Shown here: positions 44,765 to 59,047 of the stretch, piece after piece | Position numbering within the stretch: the stretch's first letter is position 1 | How the letters are laid out: the number at the start of each line of letters is the position of its first letter | DNA from: Allodiplogaster sudhausi | Lineage: Eukaryota > Nematoda > Chromadorea > Rhabditida > Diplogasteridae | Assembly: GCA_945643635.1 (NCBI GenBank) | Contig: CALZFC010000251.1 | Location: 3,370,001-3,434,000 of the forward strand | Direction of reading: 5' to 3' | DNA: 64,000 nucleotides | Notes under the pieces: model-generated | Seen by the model: only the letters and a program-made list of their open reading frames with translations | Database searches by the model: none | What the model was told of the DNA's origin: nothing | Made by a program: the position numbers and the translations under genes

Positions 44765-46460
44765 AAGGCTCGATCAATATATTACTTTCTTGCATATATT
44801 TAAATATATTTAGCTTGATTTACATAGTAAGTTACATATATGTACATACATATTAGCTTGCAAAGGAAGCGATGGGCGAAGAAATAGATCACTTACATAT
44901 TTGCACGGCTGCATTGTTTTTGATATTAAATATAGTATGACACCCACGACAATGCAATCGAAGCTAAAGATGGCAAGAAAATTGAACAGAAAGGCGAATG
45001 AGGAAAGGAGATATATGCACATATATTTCATTTAATTCACATACGGATGTTATATATAGTTTTGCACGGGAAGCGGAGATTTCGAGAAATACATATATAC
45101 ACATGTAGTGGTGGCAGTCAGCGCAAGAAAGAGAGAGAGATGGAATGAGAGAGAGAGAGACGGAAAAGAGCAGCAATTGGAAAAGACACAGAAACCATGG
45201 CTTTCTATAATTGCCCCGGGTCCTTTCCCGATCTGTGAGGAAGGACAGCAGGAAATTTCAGCCAATTTGAAATTGCACACGAGAGTGGCTCGGGACCATC
45301 TGATTGGCTGGAAGAGCGAGGAGTCATGTTATCAATAAAAAAAGTGGTAAATTCTTGCAAAATGAACTTGGAGAATATCAGTAAGGAAATATCAGTAAGG
45401 AAAAGATATGACGGATTAGAAGCAGTAAACATCCTTACTATGTCGGATCCCTTTTAATTGTAGTTAAAATACCGATCTACTCGGAGTTCCGATCAAAACA
45501 TTGCCCAGTTCTGCTAGTAATCTAATGCGAGCGCATCATAAATCCACCGGTTTTCAGGCACAACTTAAAAGTTCACAAATTGCGAATGACTCACCGTGAG
45601 ATCAGCAACCAACAACAAAGGCTTAGCCTTATTTTCCAATTCGGACAAAAAGAAGAAAAAGTGAGAAAGAATTTCCGCGTTAATTTATCTACTGATGCGT
45701 CACAGTTCCAATAAGAGAGAAAAGAAAAGAGTGAGGTTAAAAAAAATTTGGCATCGGGCCAACTTGATTTAATTACTGCACATCGAGCGAAAATCAGTTC
45801 CACTTTTTGGTGGCTCAACTCATGGAGGGAATCTGTAGCGAAGCCAAGGATTAGTCACAGTTTGGAACCACAATGTCGACACTTGACCTCTTATTATTCG
45901 ATTTAGAAAGCAATCAAATTAGGAGAGCAAAAGTCAATAAAAACGGCGATGTTTGACTTGTGAGCAACATATTTGCTACTTTTAAAGAGTAAGAAATAAT
46001 TTAGCAAAATTTATAAAGAAAAATTGACACTGCTTATGGATACGAATGAGGTTGGAAGAGAAGGCAGTTTACCAAAAAAGCGTCCGTTTCTCACCTAGTT
46101 CGGATATTTAACAAAAAGAATGAATAGTGTAATAACGTAAAACACAGCAGCAATTTTCAGGAGCGAGAACGACCCGATGAACACATAACCACAATGAAAT
46201 GCACCGAGATACAAAATAGACACGTATGATTGTATATATAAATCTTCGTTTTTTCACGTCTCTCTCTATCATGGTCAGTAACTCCCTACACTTCCATTCT
46301 CTCATTTCCCTCTCTTTCTCTCTCTATCTCTCGCTTTCTCTCTCTCTCGAGCATATTTATTAATGCGTCAGAAAAAATGCTTTTCATCAGGCATCTGTTC
46401 AATCGGAATAGAGCGATTACAATACGGCCCACGCAAGTGGGCGGCAGCCGCTTAAAGTGG
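44765..46460. other. Intergenic DNA 5' of the GPCR gene
   Basis: No exon could be supported. Several ATGTACATA-type short palindromes occur near 44180-44250 and 44840. Small GA tracts lie at 45130-45165 and a CT tract at 46315-46350. The GPCR promoter would lie here; no diagnostic element is visible. Confidence 0.45.
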
Positions 46461-46464
46461 TTTC

Positions 46465-46479
46465 ATGCGTACAAAGAGA

Positions 46480-46524
<45 letters not shown>

Positions 46525-46615
46525 AGGGGAGAAAGGCAGAGAGAGAGAAAGAAATAGAAACAGTGAGAGAGAGAGAGAGAGCGAGAGAGCGAGAGAGCGA
46601 GAGAGAGTATTCTGA
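46465..46615. repeat. (GA)n microsatellite array
   Basis: GA array with GAGAGAGCGAGAGAGC higher-order units near its end. Confidence 0.95.
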
Positions 46616-46909
46616 CAATGAGTGAGAATAAAACAGCGCCAAAAGATCACGGACAATACTTAAAATAATAAAGAATGCACGAAAATAAATATTCCTTATG
46701 CTCTACCATCTCTCACTATCTCGCCCGTGAATACGATTTGGACATAAGCTCGGTTATGTAATGAAAGAAAAAAATTATCGAACATTTGCAGTGTAGCCGT
46801 ATATTGAAATATGAGAACATTATGAGTCAGTTTGTGACGGACTTCCCACGAATGAACTGTTCAGCCGGGAATTAGTGTACATTGTACATACATAAATGAT
46901 TGTGACATT

Positions 46910-47800
46910 GTTAGCTCTCTCTCTCTCTCCCTCCCTCCCTCTCTCTCTCTTTCTCTCTCTGCACGTATCCATCTATCCTCTTTCCCCATCTCACAATCAG
47001 TTTTCTCTCACATTTCATTTCTCCCTCTCTCTCATAAACCTCTAGAGCATCTCGCTGTGCTTTGAATGAACTTTGCAGAAGGAATCTGCAGGCATGGCTT
47101 GGTAAACACAATTGGCTTTGTATATAATAGAAAGTAATCCGGTAGACAGTGGTTGTACAAATATGGATGCAAAAAAAGGAATAATTAAAACATAAAATAT
47201 ACATTAAAATATACATGTGTAAAGGGTATTTTAACAGAAGACCAAACTTGATTCCTGATTTGAAAGTAGGATGTCTCCTTTTAAACAACGGCATGGACTG
47301 CCGTGAAGAGAGCAAGACTGAAGAGAAATTGTGCACTGAAGAGGAAGAAGGACGACGAGGAAAAGGAGAAAAAAGAAAGTGGGAGGAGCGACTACCGTAG
47401 ACTTGGCGTGTGGCGCACTTCGAAATGAGTATGGAAAATGTGCTAGAGATAGAGAGAAGAGGAAGAAAGAAAGAGGGGGAGAGAGAGAAGAGGAAGAATG
47501 AAATAGGTAGAGAGAAAATGAAGAAAGATACAAAAAAAAGAAAGGAAAGAGAAGGAAAAGGGAAGGAGGGGAGAAAGAAGAAAAGAGGGAGAGAAAAGAG
47601 AAAGAAATAAAGAGGGAGAGAAAAGAGAAAGAAAGAACGAGGGAGAGAGAAAGAAAGAGGGATAGAGAAGAGGAAGAAAGAACGAGGGAGAGAGAAGAAT
47701 GAGAGAAGAGAGAAAAAGAAAGAGGGAGAGAGAGAGCAGAGAAGGTGGAGAGAGAAGCGGTGCAGAAAACAATAGGAAAGAGAGATTCGTGGGAGAAGGT
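46910..47800. repeat. CT array, then a long degenerate GA/GAAAG array
   Basis: 46915-46960 is CT-rich. 47440-47760 is GAAAGA/GGGAGAGA-type low-complexity sequence with internal repeats of AAAGAGGGAGAG units. It creates the longest open frame in the window (about 304 residues, minus strand), which is Ser/Phe/Leu simple sequence with no domain. Confidence 0.85.
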
Positions 47801-48143
47801 AAGGAAGCACAGAATATATGTACATAGGAATAGAGACAATCAGAGAAAAAACGATGGGCTCTCAAAACAAATAAAATAAAGGAGATAAATCTCTTGCATG
47901 GTGCACATGGTTAAACCACATGAGATAGGATGAATGTGACAGGAAAAAGGCATCTCATGAAAAGTCGACAAGATATGAACATTACTGAACAAAGAATGCA
48001 CTCAAGATGCACAATTGTTCTACCTTTTGAATTCCAACATTGCAAAGATGCACGTTGTCAATAGATCTTATAATTAACGAACATAAATAAATAATAAATA
48101 ATAAATTGAAAGGACAAAAATAAATCGCGTCAAAAACATATTT

Positions 48144-48174
<31 letters not shown>

Positions 48175-48905
48175 TAAAAAAGATGCGCAAGACCACCCGA
48201 TGTTCAAGCGTGTGCATAAATTCGTTGGCGCCACTGAAGAGCGACAAGGCAAATTAGCGGCAAGAAAGTAAAAGAAGAAGAAGAGAAAAAAAAAACGAGT
48301 TGGCGTCTATTCTACACGAGAGAGTGAGAGAGCTCGCACGTGGCCGACGGTGTCAATCGCTGTCAATAGTAACTAACACTCGGAGATTGATGAGAAAGGC
48401 TGAATGGCGGGAAAAACAAGTTCATTTTGCAATGAGTTGAAAAGTTTTCCATTGTTATTATTTCAGTTATTCTTATATGATGTTTTGAAACAACACAAGA
48501 AGAAGCAATGAATTGAGGCGGCAGAATTAAATTTTTTAAGTGGTTAATTATTTTTTTGTTGAAAATTAAAGTAACAATAATTCTTACTGTATACAGGGAT
48601 AATTTTTTAAAGAAAATTGTAAATTTTTAGGACAATAAAAGTAGTGAGAGACAACAAAAGATGGCGTCATATTGATGGTATGCTATTCATCTATTTAAAA
48701 GAAAATCGCTTGAAAATATTTTAAAGAATGAAAATAATTGAAAACAACGGTCGGCGACTTCAAAAGTCTTCGAAAGAAAGAAGTTCGAAAATACAATCAG
48801 TGATGAAAAGCACAAAACAGAAAGCAAGTTGAGAATGAAACTTGAAACTCCGGCAGTGCTAGAAGAGAAGATCTTCAAGCCAATTCACTAAGGGGGATGG
48901 CGGAG
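47801..48905. other. AT-rich intergenic DNA, no gene seen
   Basis: One GA array at 48148-48175. No coding exon was recognised. Confidence 0.5.
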
Positions 48906-48909
48906 TTAA

Positions 48910-49110
48910 CCATTCTCTCTCTCTCTCTCTCTCTTTCTCTAGCCATTCTCTCTCTCTTTCTCTAGCCATTCTCTCTCTCTTTCGCTAGCCATTCTCTCTC
49001 TCTCTCTCTCTTTCTCTAGTCATTCTCTCTCTCTCTTCCTCTAACCATTCTCTCTCTCTCTCTCTCTTTTTCAGGCCATTCTCTCTCTCTTTCTCTAGCC
49101 ATTCTCCTTC
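48910..49110. repeat. Minisatellite of units CCATTCTCTCTCTCTTTCTCTAG
   Basis: About seven tandem units start (A/G)CCATTC followed by a CT run of variable length and end TTTCTCTAG. Unit length varies mainly through the number of CT repeats. It differs from the plain arrays by its fixed CCATT and CTAG punctuation. Confidence 0.85.
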
Positions 49111-49189
49111 TCTGTCTCTATTCTCTCTCTATCGCTCTCTCCCCATTCTTTCTCTCTCTCTCCCTCTCTCTCCATATCTCACCGTGCAG

Positions 49190-49320
49190 GCTGCAGCCGG
49201 GTGCAGCCTGGTGGTAATCAAAGCATCCCCCAGTCCTTCCGCCGCGCATCCCCGCGCAGCAGAAACAGCGCGGACCGTGAGAGAATGGTAGCGGCGGGCG
49301 ATGATGAACCGGCGTCTTTC
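49190..49320. other. GC-rich coding-like island between CT arrays
   Basis: After a CACCGTGCAG acceptor-like site two frames are open. One reads QSFRRASPRSRNSADRERMV, the other ends TAG after about 34 codons. The GC content is far above the flanks. It could be a lone exon or relic; no donor or partner exon was found. Confidence 0.25.
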
Positions 49321-49345
49321 CGTCTCTCTGTTTCTCTCTCTCTCT

Positions 49346-49377
<32 letters not shown>

Positions 49378-49776
49378 TTCTCTCTCTCTTTCCCTCTCTC
49401 TCTCCCTCTCGCTCTCTCTCTCTTTCTCTCTTTCGTTCTCTCTTTATTCTTTATCACTCTAACCCTGCGCGAATGCTCTCCGCCAACTTCCGGCGTCTAA
49501 TCGTCTGCGCGCTCTCTCCCGCTTATCACCCTCGCATTTTAACCGTGCAAGTTGATCAGCGAGAGGGAGAGTGTGAGAGAGGGAGAGAGAGTGCAGAGTG
49601 ATAGAGAGATGACATAGAGGCAGAGTACATGCTAGAGATAACGGTAGAGAAGCAGAGAATATCAGAGAGGAAAGAGAGCGAGTGAGTGTGAGAGATAGAC
49701 TCGACGGAAGTGATGGGTGCAGAGAAACCGACAAAGATGGAGCTGCGCAGCGCAACTACTCGTGATTGTCTCTCTT

Positions 49777-49807
<31 letters not shown>

Positions 49808-50688
49808 GTCTCTCTCTTTCTCTCTCTATCTATCTCTCTCTCTTTCTCTCTCTCCTTCTCTCGAGTTCTCTGTCTCTCTCTTCCTCTCTCCCTCCCTTTC
49901 TCCCCTCTCTCTCTGTCTCTCTGTCTCGCTCTCCCCTTCTCGTTCTATTGCTTTCTCTTCTCCCTTTCTCTTCCTCCCAACTCCTTTTGTTTATATCACT
50001 CTCTCCATTTTCTCTCTCTTTAATTGCATTTCCTACCCTTAGCTACTTTCCATTTATCACTCGTTCTTCTCACTATATATCATATCTATACTTTCTGATT
50101 ATATCTGGGGGAGAATAAGGAAATAGAGGAGGCAGAGGGATAAATACGACAAGATCAGGGAAATGAATGAATGCTATGAAATAAATGTAGAATCGGAAGA
50201 CAGCAAAGGATAAGAGGAACACAATGTGAAATTGGAGGGGCAATCGGGTTGAGAGGGAGAGAAAGAGATAGAGATAAAGAGAGAGAGTGAGGGGAGGATT
50301 AGGAAAAAGAATGAAAGATATAATGAAAAGAGATCTAGAGAGAGAGTCAATGGGATAGCAAGGATTAATGATAGGGATTGGGTGCGAGAGAGTGAAGAGA
50401 GAGAGAGAGAAGGTGAGAGAGAGACTAGAGAGAGAGAGTAGAGAGAGAGTGGAGAGAGAGTAGAGGGAAAGAGGAAGAGAGAAGGAGACAAAGAGAGAAA
50501 GATAGAGTAGAGAAAGAACTTGCATCAGAGTGCCAGGTTAATTTGCCTAGCTAGGAACAGATTTGCACGAACGGAAACGAAGACATCGTAAGTCGGAAGA
50601 GGAAAAAGAAGAAGAAGTTATTAGGGAGGTCGGAACGGGTCGAAATGACCGAAAAAGAAAAGAGCGCTCGTAAAAGGTTGAAAGAGAG

Positions 50689-50735
<47 letters not shown>

Positions 50736-50987
50736 TGTGCGTGAGAGAGAGGGAGAGCGAGATAAATAGAGAGTGAAGGCGAGATAGAGAGATAGAGAGA
50801 TAGAAAGACAGAGAGATCAGATGACAGTTTAAATGAGAGTGTATAGAGAGAGAAATAGAGAGATAGAAAGACAGAGAGATCAGATGACAGTTTAAATGAG
50901 AGTGTATAGAGAGAAGAGAGAAAGAAAGAGCAGAAGGATGAAGTTGTCCGCTAAGTACAGCTGCGCGCGAGAGCAGAGAGTTGATTG

Positions 50988-51021
<34 letters not shown>

Positions 51022-51090
51022 AAGAGAGAGAAAGAGAGAGAAAGAGAGAGAGAAAGAAAGAGACAGAGGGAAGAGAAAGAGAGAGAACAA
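49320..51090. repeat. Cluster of CT and GA arrays, including a 63-bp tandem duplication
   Basis: CT 49320-49450, GA 49560-49700, CT 49770-49930, GA 50240-50515 and GA 50690-51090. Within the last, the block ending AGAGAGATCAGATGACAG / TTTAAATGAGAGTGTATAGA occurs twice with a 63-base period (about 50790-50915). The direction alternates CT, GA, CT, GA. Confidence 0.85.
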
Positions 51091-51479
51091 GAAAAAGTGG
51101 CACTAAAAAGGTAGCAACTCTACTCTGGCAGGAAGTTATGGGCTAGAGCGGAACAACATCATTTTGGCGTCTCGCGAAACAAAAAAAAGAGAGAGATTTG
51201 CGTCCGATTTAAAGAAACGCTGGAACCTTGCTTGAACTTGCCTGATGAAATTAATTTAACGTTTTATACATAAGAAATATTGTAATTTACTTTAAGTTCC
51301 TTCAAAGTCAAAGTGATTAACAAATGAGAAATGAGCATTCTATCTTATTCAGCCCAGCTAACAGTGAACCGCCGGCTCGAGCGAATCCATAAAATTTGAC
51401 ATTGTCTCTTTTATATGTACGGTCGGATGCAGACCATTCAGTTCCTTTTATGCCGGTGCTCCATCTCATTCGGTAACTG

Positions 51480-51567
51480 CTTCTGTTGAAATCTCTCACG
51501 CTCCCCATCTCTCTCTCTCGGACTTTTTCGCATCTTATACTCTTTACTCTCTCTCTCTCTCTCTCAC

Positions 51568-51608
<41 letters not shown>

Positions 51609-51642
51609 CTCGCGCTCCCTCCTCTGCTTATCTCATTCTCTA

Positions 51643-51687
<45 letters not shown>

Positions 51688-51700
51688 CTCTCCGTACCCC
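51480..51700. repeat. (CT)n microsatellite arrays
   Basis: Two pure CT runs (about 51546-51606 and 51645-51685) separated by a short GC-rich spacer. Confidence 0.95.
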
Positions 51701-53164
51701 AGTCTCTCTCACTCATGATCTCGGTGGTACTTCTCCTTCTCCTCACTGGTCGCACTCCACCACGAGCATGGAACTGTTCGAACGGCGACCCCATGCTTTT
51801 TGACACAAAAACGCTGCAAATATGTGCTATTCTAAAGACATCTCAGAAACGCCTGGGAGAATTAAATTTATTAATTGTGCGTAATAATAACAATAATAAT
51901 AATAATAATACAGTTTTATCTACGATATTTCTATATTTTTTATTCAAAAGTGGTTAATAATAGAATAAATATATAGCAATGATAACAAATTTAAAGATTT
52001 ACGTTTGCGTGATCTAAAATTGTGGCTGGCATTCATCTCTGAGCGATTCTTGGAATGCTATGGGTCAATTTACTCTAGTAAAGGAATTAGCTGCACGTCG
52101 AGTCCAGATTAAATGAGATTGTGTGAGGGAGTCAGCAGAAATGGATTGGATCCATTTCGTAAAGTGCAGCACAAACTGTAATTATACAGGTTTGTATCTG
52201 CATTTGCACTAATTAAAGTAGTAGCTGGCTTTGGAAAATGGCCAATCCACAAACAAATGCATGTGTAGTTTTTGTCTCGAATAATTTAAAATCTATCTGT
52301 TTCAAAAATTAACAAAAATTTTGAATTAGGAAACATTTAGAGGTTTCAGCAACATTAGAAGTTATTGCAGCTGGCTCATAGTCGGAGTAAAATTCTTAAA
52401 AAAAAAAAGATGAACGAAGACTAAAGTAAAGGAAATTTATGACGATTTGTGCGGCGGTGATTTTAAGAGGCGCTAAAATTGGTAAATAGCAGTAACAAAG
52501 AGCAAAGATACGAAAATAATTTTTTTTTAACTTTTGCTTGCTATGTTAGGAGAGCTGAAATATGTATGAAGAGAAGTGCATGTATTGAAGCTAGAAAACG
52601 AAATAAGAGAGAAGAAGCACGAATGGGTCTAAAGGGAATAGTGATGCACAGAGAAACACATGATTGGAGTGAGCACTGGGAAATAGAGATAGTGTGAGAG
52701 GGGGGTGAGAGGGAAAACTAAATGGAAATTTAGAGAGCGAGCATGAGAGAAAGAGAGAAAGACAGTAAGAAAGAGTAGAAAGAGAAAGCGAGAGACCGAC
52801 AGGAAAAAAACAGAATATGTAGCTAGATCATTGGTAGCAGACGGGGGATGCTGGTGACATGCGAGATTGTTGATAAAGATTGATGATGCTGATAGGAAGC
52901 GAACGTGTGAGGCGAAAGAGAGAGACAGAGAGTGAGAATTAGAGAGAGAAAGAGAGAAAGAGAGAGAGAGATGACAGGTGGAGACAGAGCAAGAAAAAGA
53001 GACAAATTGTGACGTCATGGAGATGTAAGCATGGAAAAAAAGGATGAAAAGAAACAGATCGAGAGACCAAGCTTCTAGAGCAATCAGCTTGACCTCTTTC
53101 CAATCTAGACATGAATTCTATACATTTTTTTTTTACAATATAAGTTACTTTTAAATTATTATTT
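51701..53164. other. AT-rich intergenic DNA, no gene seen
   Basis: A short (AAT)n run lies at 51887-51910, and GA-rich patches at 52735-52800 and 52915-52975. No supported exon. Confidence 0.5.
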
Positions 53165-53168
53165 ATGT

Positions 53169-53597
53169 ACCGTATTTTCTCTATTAGTGCCCCTCCCTCT
53201 ATTAGAACCCCCCCCCCTCTAATAGTGCCCCCTCTGGCAAGGGTTTTGAAAAATAGTGCCCCTCGTTCAAATAGAACCCCCCTCCAATAGTGCCCCCCTA
53301 TTAGTCTAATACCTCGGCTTGAGATGTACCTCAAATGGATTCTGGAGGCTCTTCCCAATGAATTAATGTCAAATTCATTCAAAATTTACAGTAAAATGGA
53401 TCTTCCGGTGATGATTCAATTGAAGCCGAGCTACAAATCTCTTTTGTTATGAATAAATTTTGTTTACAAACTTTTAGCCAATCACATTGAAAAATAGTAC
53501 CCCTCCCTCTAATAGAACCCCCCCTCTAATAGTGCTCCCCTCTCGCAAGGGGATTGAAAAATGGTGCCCCCGGGGGCACTAATAGAGAAAATACGGT
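53169..53597. mobile_element. MITE with TIR ACCGTATTTTCTCTATTAG and TSD ATGT
   Basis: The left end ACCGTATTTTCTCTATTAGT (53169) is matched by ACTAATAGAGAAAATACGGT ending at 53597. ATGT flanks both sides (53165-53168 and 53598-53601). Sub-terminal regions repeat CCCCTCCCTCTAATAGAACCCCCC-like units on both sides, so the inverted ends are partly overlain by direct repeats. The interior (about 53300-53480) is AT-rich. No transposase is encoded. The sharp ends and the intact duplication suggest a fairly recent insertion. Confidence 0.8.
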
Positions 53598-53767
53598 ATG
53601 TGCATATGTATATTGTTTTTTTTATAGGGAAAAGAAAAAGAAAACAAGACAAAAGCGCACACAGCTTAGCTTGAGCTGGAGCACAAGCGAAACTCCGCGT
53701 CATCATTAAAACAACAGTCTCGGCATCCATTTCTCTTACGATGACGTAGAGGGTGAATGGAATGCGG

Positions 53768-53769
<2 letters not shown>

Positions 53770-53801
<32 letters not shown>

Positions 53802-53939
53802 AGATAAAGAGAGAGCCAAAGATTATAGAGAGATAGAGAAGCAGACATGAGGACGAAAAAAAGAAGAGAGGGTGATTTGGTATGTGAAATGGCTTTCTTT
53901 GTCTCCTCTACCAATGCCCTTCCAACTCTTGTTCCTCTC

Positions 53940-53970
<31 letters not shown>

Positions 53971-54011
53971 ACCCTTTTACTATTTCACTATTTCATTTTG
54001 CTCTCCAACAC

Positions 54012-54054
<43 letters not shown>

Positions 54055-54802
54055 AATCTAATCCAACTCATCAGCAGGAATGTGAAGGGGGGGGGGGGGT
54101 CTCGAAAACGTTCAGCGCCGTCGGAGATTTGTTTAGGTGCTTTTGCAGATTCACGCGCGCTGCCTGGTGATCGGGTTTCCCCCTGCGGTCAGGCTAGTGG
54201 CTGGTGAGAGAGAGAGAGAGGGAGAGAGAGGGAGAAGAGAAGCAGAGAAGATTGGAAGTCGTTACCGATCACATGAGCGCAAGGGCAGAGTTCGTAGTTA
54301 CTACGAGCCGAGCAGGCGGCGTCCCGTCTTTGAAGTTGGATACGTGTGGACGGTTAGGGATAATACCTATCTGGGTTAAAGGTGAAGCGAGGGGGGGGGT
54401 CGTCCAGAACAGAATATACTTTTGTGCCCGTGATACGTCTTCTTGAGGTCAAGAGAGTTGGAGAGAGAGAGAGAGCAGGGAGAAAGAGAGAGAGCTAGAT
54501 AGATAGAGAAGGAGAGAGAGAGAGGGTAAGAAAAAGAGAGAGAGAGAGAGTGATAGAGAAGGAGAGAGAGAGAGAAGATAAGAAAGAGAGAGAAACAGAG
54601 ATAGACAGAGAGTGTGCTAGAGGGAAAGAGAGAGAGAGAGAGAGAGAGGGAAGAGATCAGGCAGAGATAAACGTGAAGGAAGAAATTCGGATGGCAACAA
54701 GAAGTGATACAGGAATGCTAGGGTGCTGAACTTTTTTTTTCACTTTCTCAACATTCGCCACAAAACACATTCCAGAGCGAACTGGAAGAGAGAAGCAGAG
54801 AC

Positions 54803-54850
<48 letters not shown>

Positions 54851-54960
54851 CAGAGAGAGAGAGTGAGAGAAAGAGAGAGAGTGAGAGAGAGAGAGTGAGA
54901 GGACAGAGAGAGAGGGTGAGAGAAAGAGAGGTAGGGAGTGTGAGAGAGAGAGAGAGAGAG
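53770..54960. repeat. GA and CT arrays with intervening GC-rich islands
   Basis: GA 53770-53830, CT 53945-53970 and 54015-54052, GA 54205-54250, GA 54455-54655 and GA 54800-54966. Between them 54065-54200 and 54255-54400 are GC-rich; the latter reads RYRSHERKGRVRSYYEP, then SRRRPVFEVGYVWTV before a possible GTTAGG donor. That could be a coding exon, but no acceptor or partner exon is clear. Confidence 0.6.
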
Positions 54961-54966
54961 AGAGAG

Positions 54967-55756
54967 GAGCACGTAAAGTCGCCTGAGGGAGTTCCTTGTT
55001 TTATGAGCAACTTCAAAGGTGCCGAGAGCGAAGGAGAACTTCACGAACTGATGGTGAGTGAGAAAAAAAATGAAGTTGAACAGGCCTCTAGGAAACGAGA
55101 GAACATGTTTACCTGACCTCGAGAAAGATCGGTAGACCATATTTCATCTGTTAATTGTCTCTTCCAAGCTGGTGTTGCACGCCGGTTTTACGAATGATTA
55201 AGTAATATAAAAGAATTTTAATTCTCGCCAACATCAATATACCGAAGTCAATAGTTGTAAAAATAAAAACAATAATACTTTCAAGCCATCTAAAGATGAC
55301 ACAATAATTATGTTCCGGTGACAATAGAATTGCGACCTGGAAATATTAGCGCACAGTTCTGGCACTTTGCCAAGGGTTTCATTTGAATAATTTTGTGCAA
55401 GGTAATGGGTTTTTTTTATTTTTGTTTTACTGCTGTTCTAAATATAGTTTTGCTTTGTAAACGAACGGTGGTCGCAACTGCGATGCTGATGGTTTAACAT
55501 TTATTAGTTGCATGCATTTGATTATTTTCCACCAATGAACTGGTATTCTAGTCTTGTTTTTACTCGTTAGCGTGGCCGACTTGTCCGCTTCTCATATGTC
55601 TTGTAAATGCTCTTTGGTTCCAGGGGTGGTTTATTAGAGCTTTTCCAGACGAGAAGATGTCCATGTTTACGTTGGCGTATTAAGAAGCATCGTGATAGGA
55701 ACGTAGGAACGAAGAGAGGAATCGGATATAAAGTAGGGAAATATGAAAAAAGATGA
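54967..55756 (+). CDS. Candidate two-exon fragment, product unknown
   Basis: 54967-55053 directly follows a GA array and reads EHVKSPEGVPCFMSNFKGAE, then SEGELHELM, ending at a strong ATG|GTGAGTGA donor in phase 0. The next in-phase acceptor, TTAGAGCTTTTCCAG at 55648, opens 35 codons of very basic sequence (TRRCPCLRWRIKKHRD...) to a TGA at 55754-55756. The donor and composition of the first exon are good. The pairing is speculative and no start is visible. I do not recognise it. Confidence 0.22.
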
Positions 55757-56134
55757 TGAAGAACTAATTCAGGTGGACATCCTGGTTTTACTGCACAAAG
55801 GGACTTCCCTTATCTAAAACAATTGCCGGTTTATTTATATTCGATTCTCCTTTATGGTCTCGTTGTGCTAATTATGCCATATTTATTAAGAAAAGAAAGG
55901 AACTAGAAACAACTGAATATCGTTCCATATTTTTTAAACTATTTTTTCTGTTATCTTACAATTGGTTTTCTTTCTTTGCTCCTTCCTCTCCGCCGTATAT
56001 TCCGTGTTCACCTGTGATAACTGAGTGTTCATGACAGGAATCAGTTCTGCTTTATGTGCCTCAACAACTTCTTTCTAGCCCTCACGATTGCGCTACTCCT
56101 TCGCCGTATTCTTCTTCCTTGGCCGACGCGTGCT

Positions 56135-59047
<2,913 letters not shown>

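Noticed and set aside
44810..45031. 73-codon minus-strand hydrophobic frame as the signal exon of the GPCR gene
   Set aside because: It starts with a hydrophobic stretch, but I found no donor that joins it in phase to the acceptor near 44764.
47215..47610. Plus-strand Glu/Lys/Arg-rich frames
   Set aside because: They read directly into the degenerate GA array and have no independent support.
46911..47865. Open frames up to about 304 codons on the minus strand
   Set aside because: The translation is Ser/Leu/Phe/Pro simple sequence produced by GA/CT arrays; overlapping frames look alike and there is no domain.
48910..49110. CRISPR-like array
   Set aside because: The units are CT minisatellite without unique spacers, and the genome is eukaryotic.
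49218..50525. Several frames of 80-150 codons on both strands
   Set aside because: CT/GA array artefacts; only the short GC-rich island at 49190-49320 was kept as a weak candidate.
54657..55140. Minus-strand frames of 119 and 130 codons
   Set aside because: Mostly CT-array translation; the plus-strand reading of the non-repetitive end has the better splice donor.
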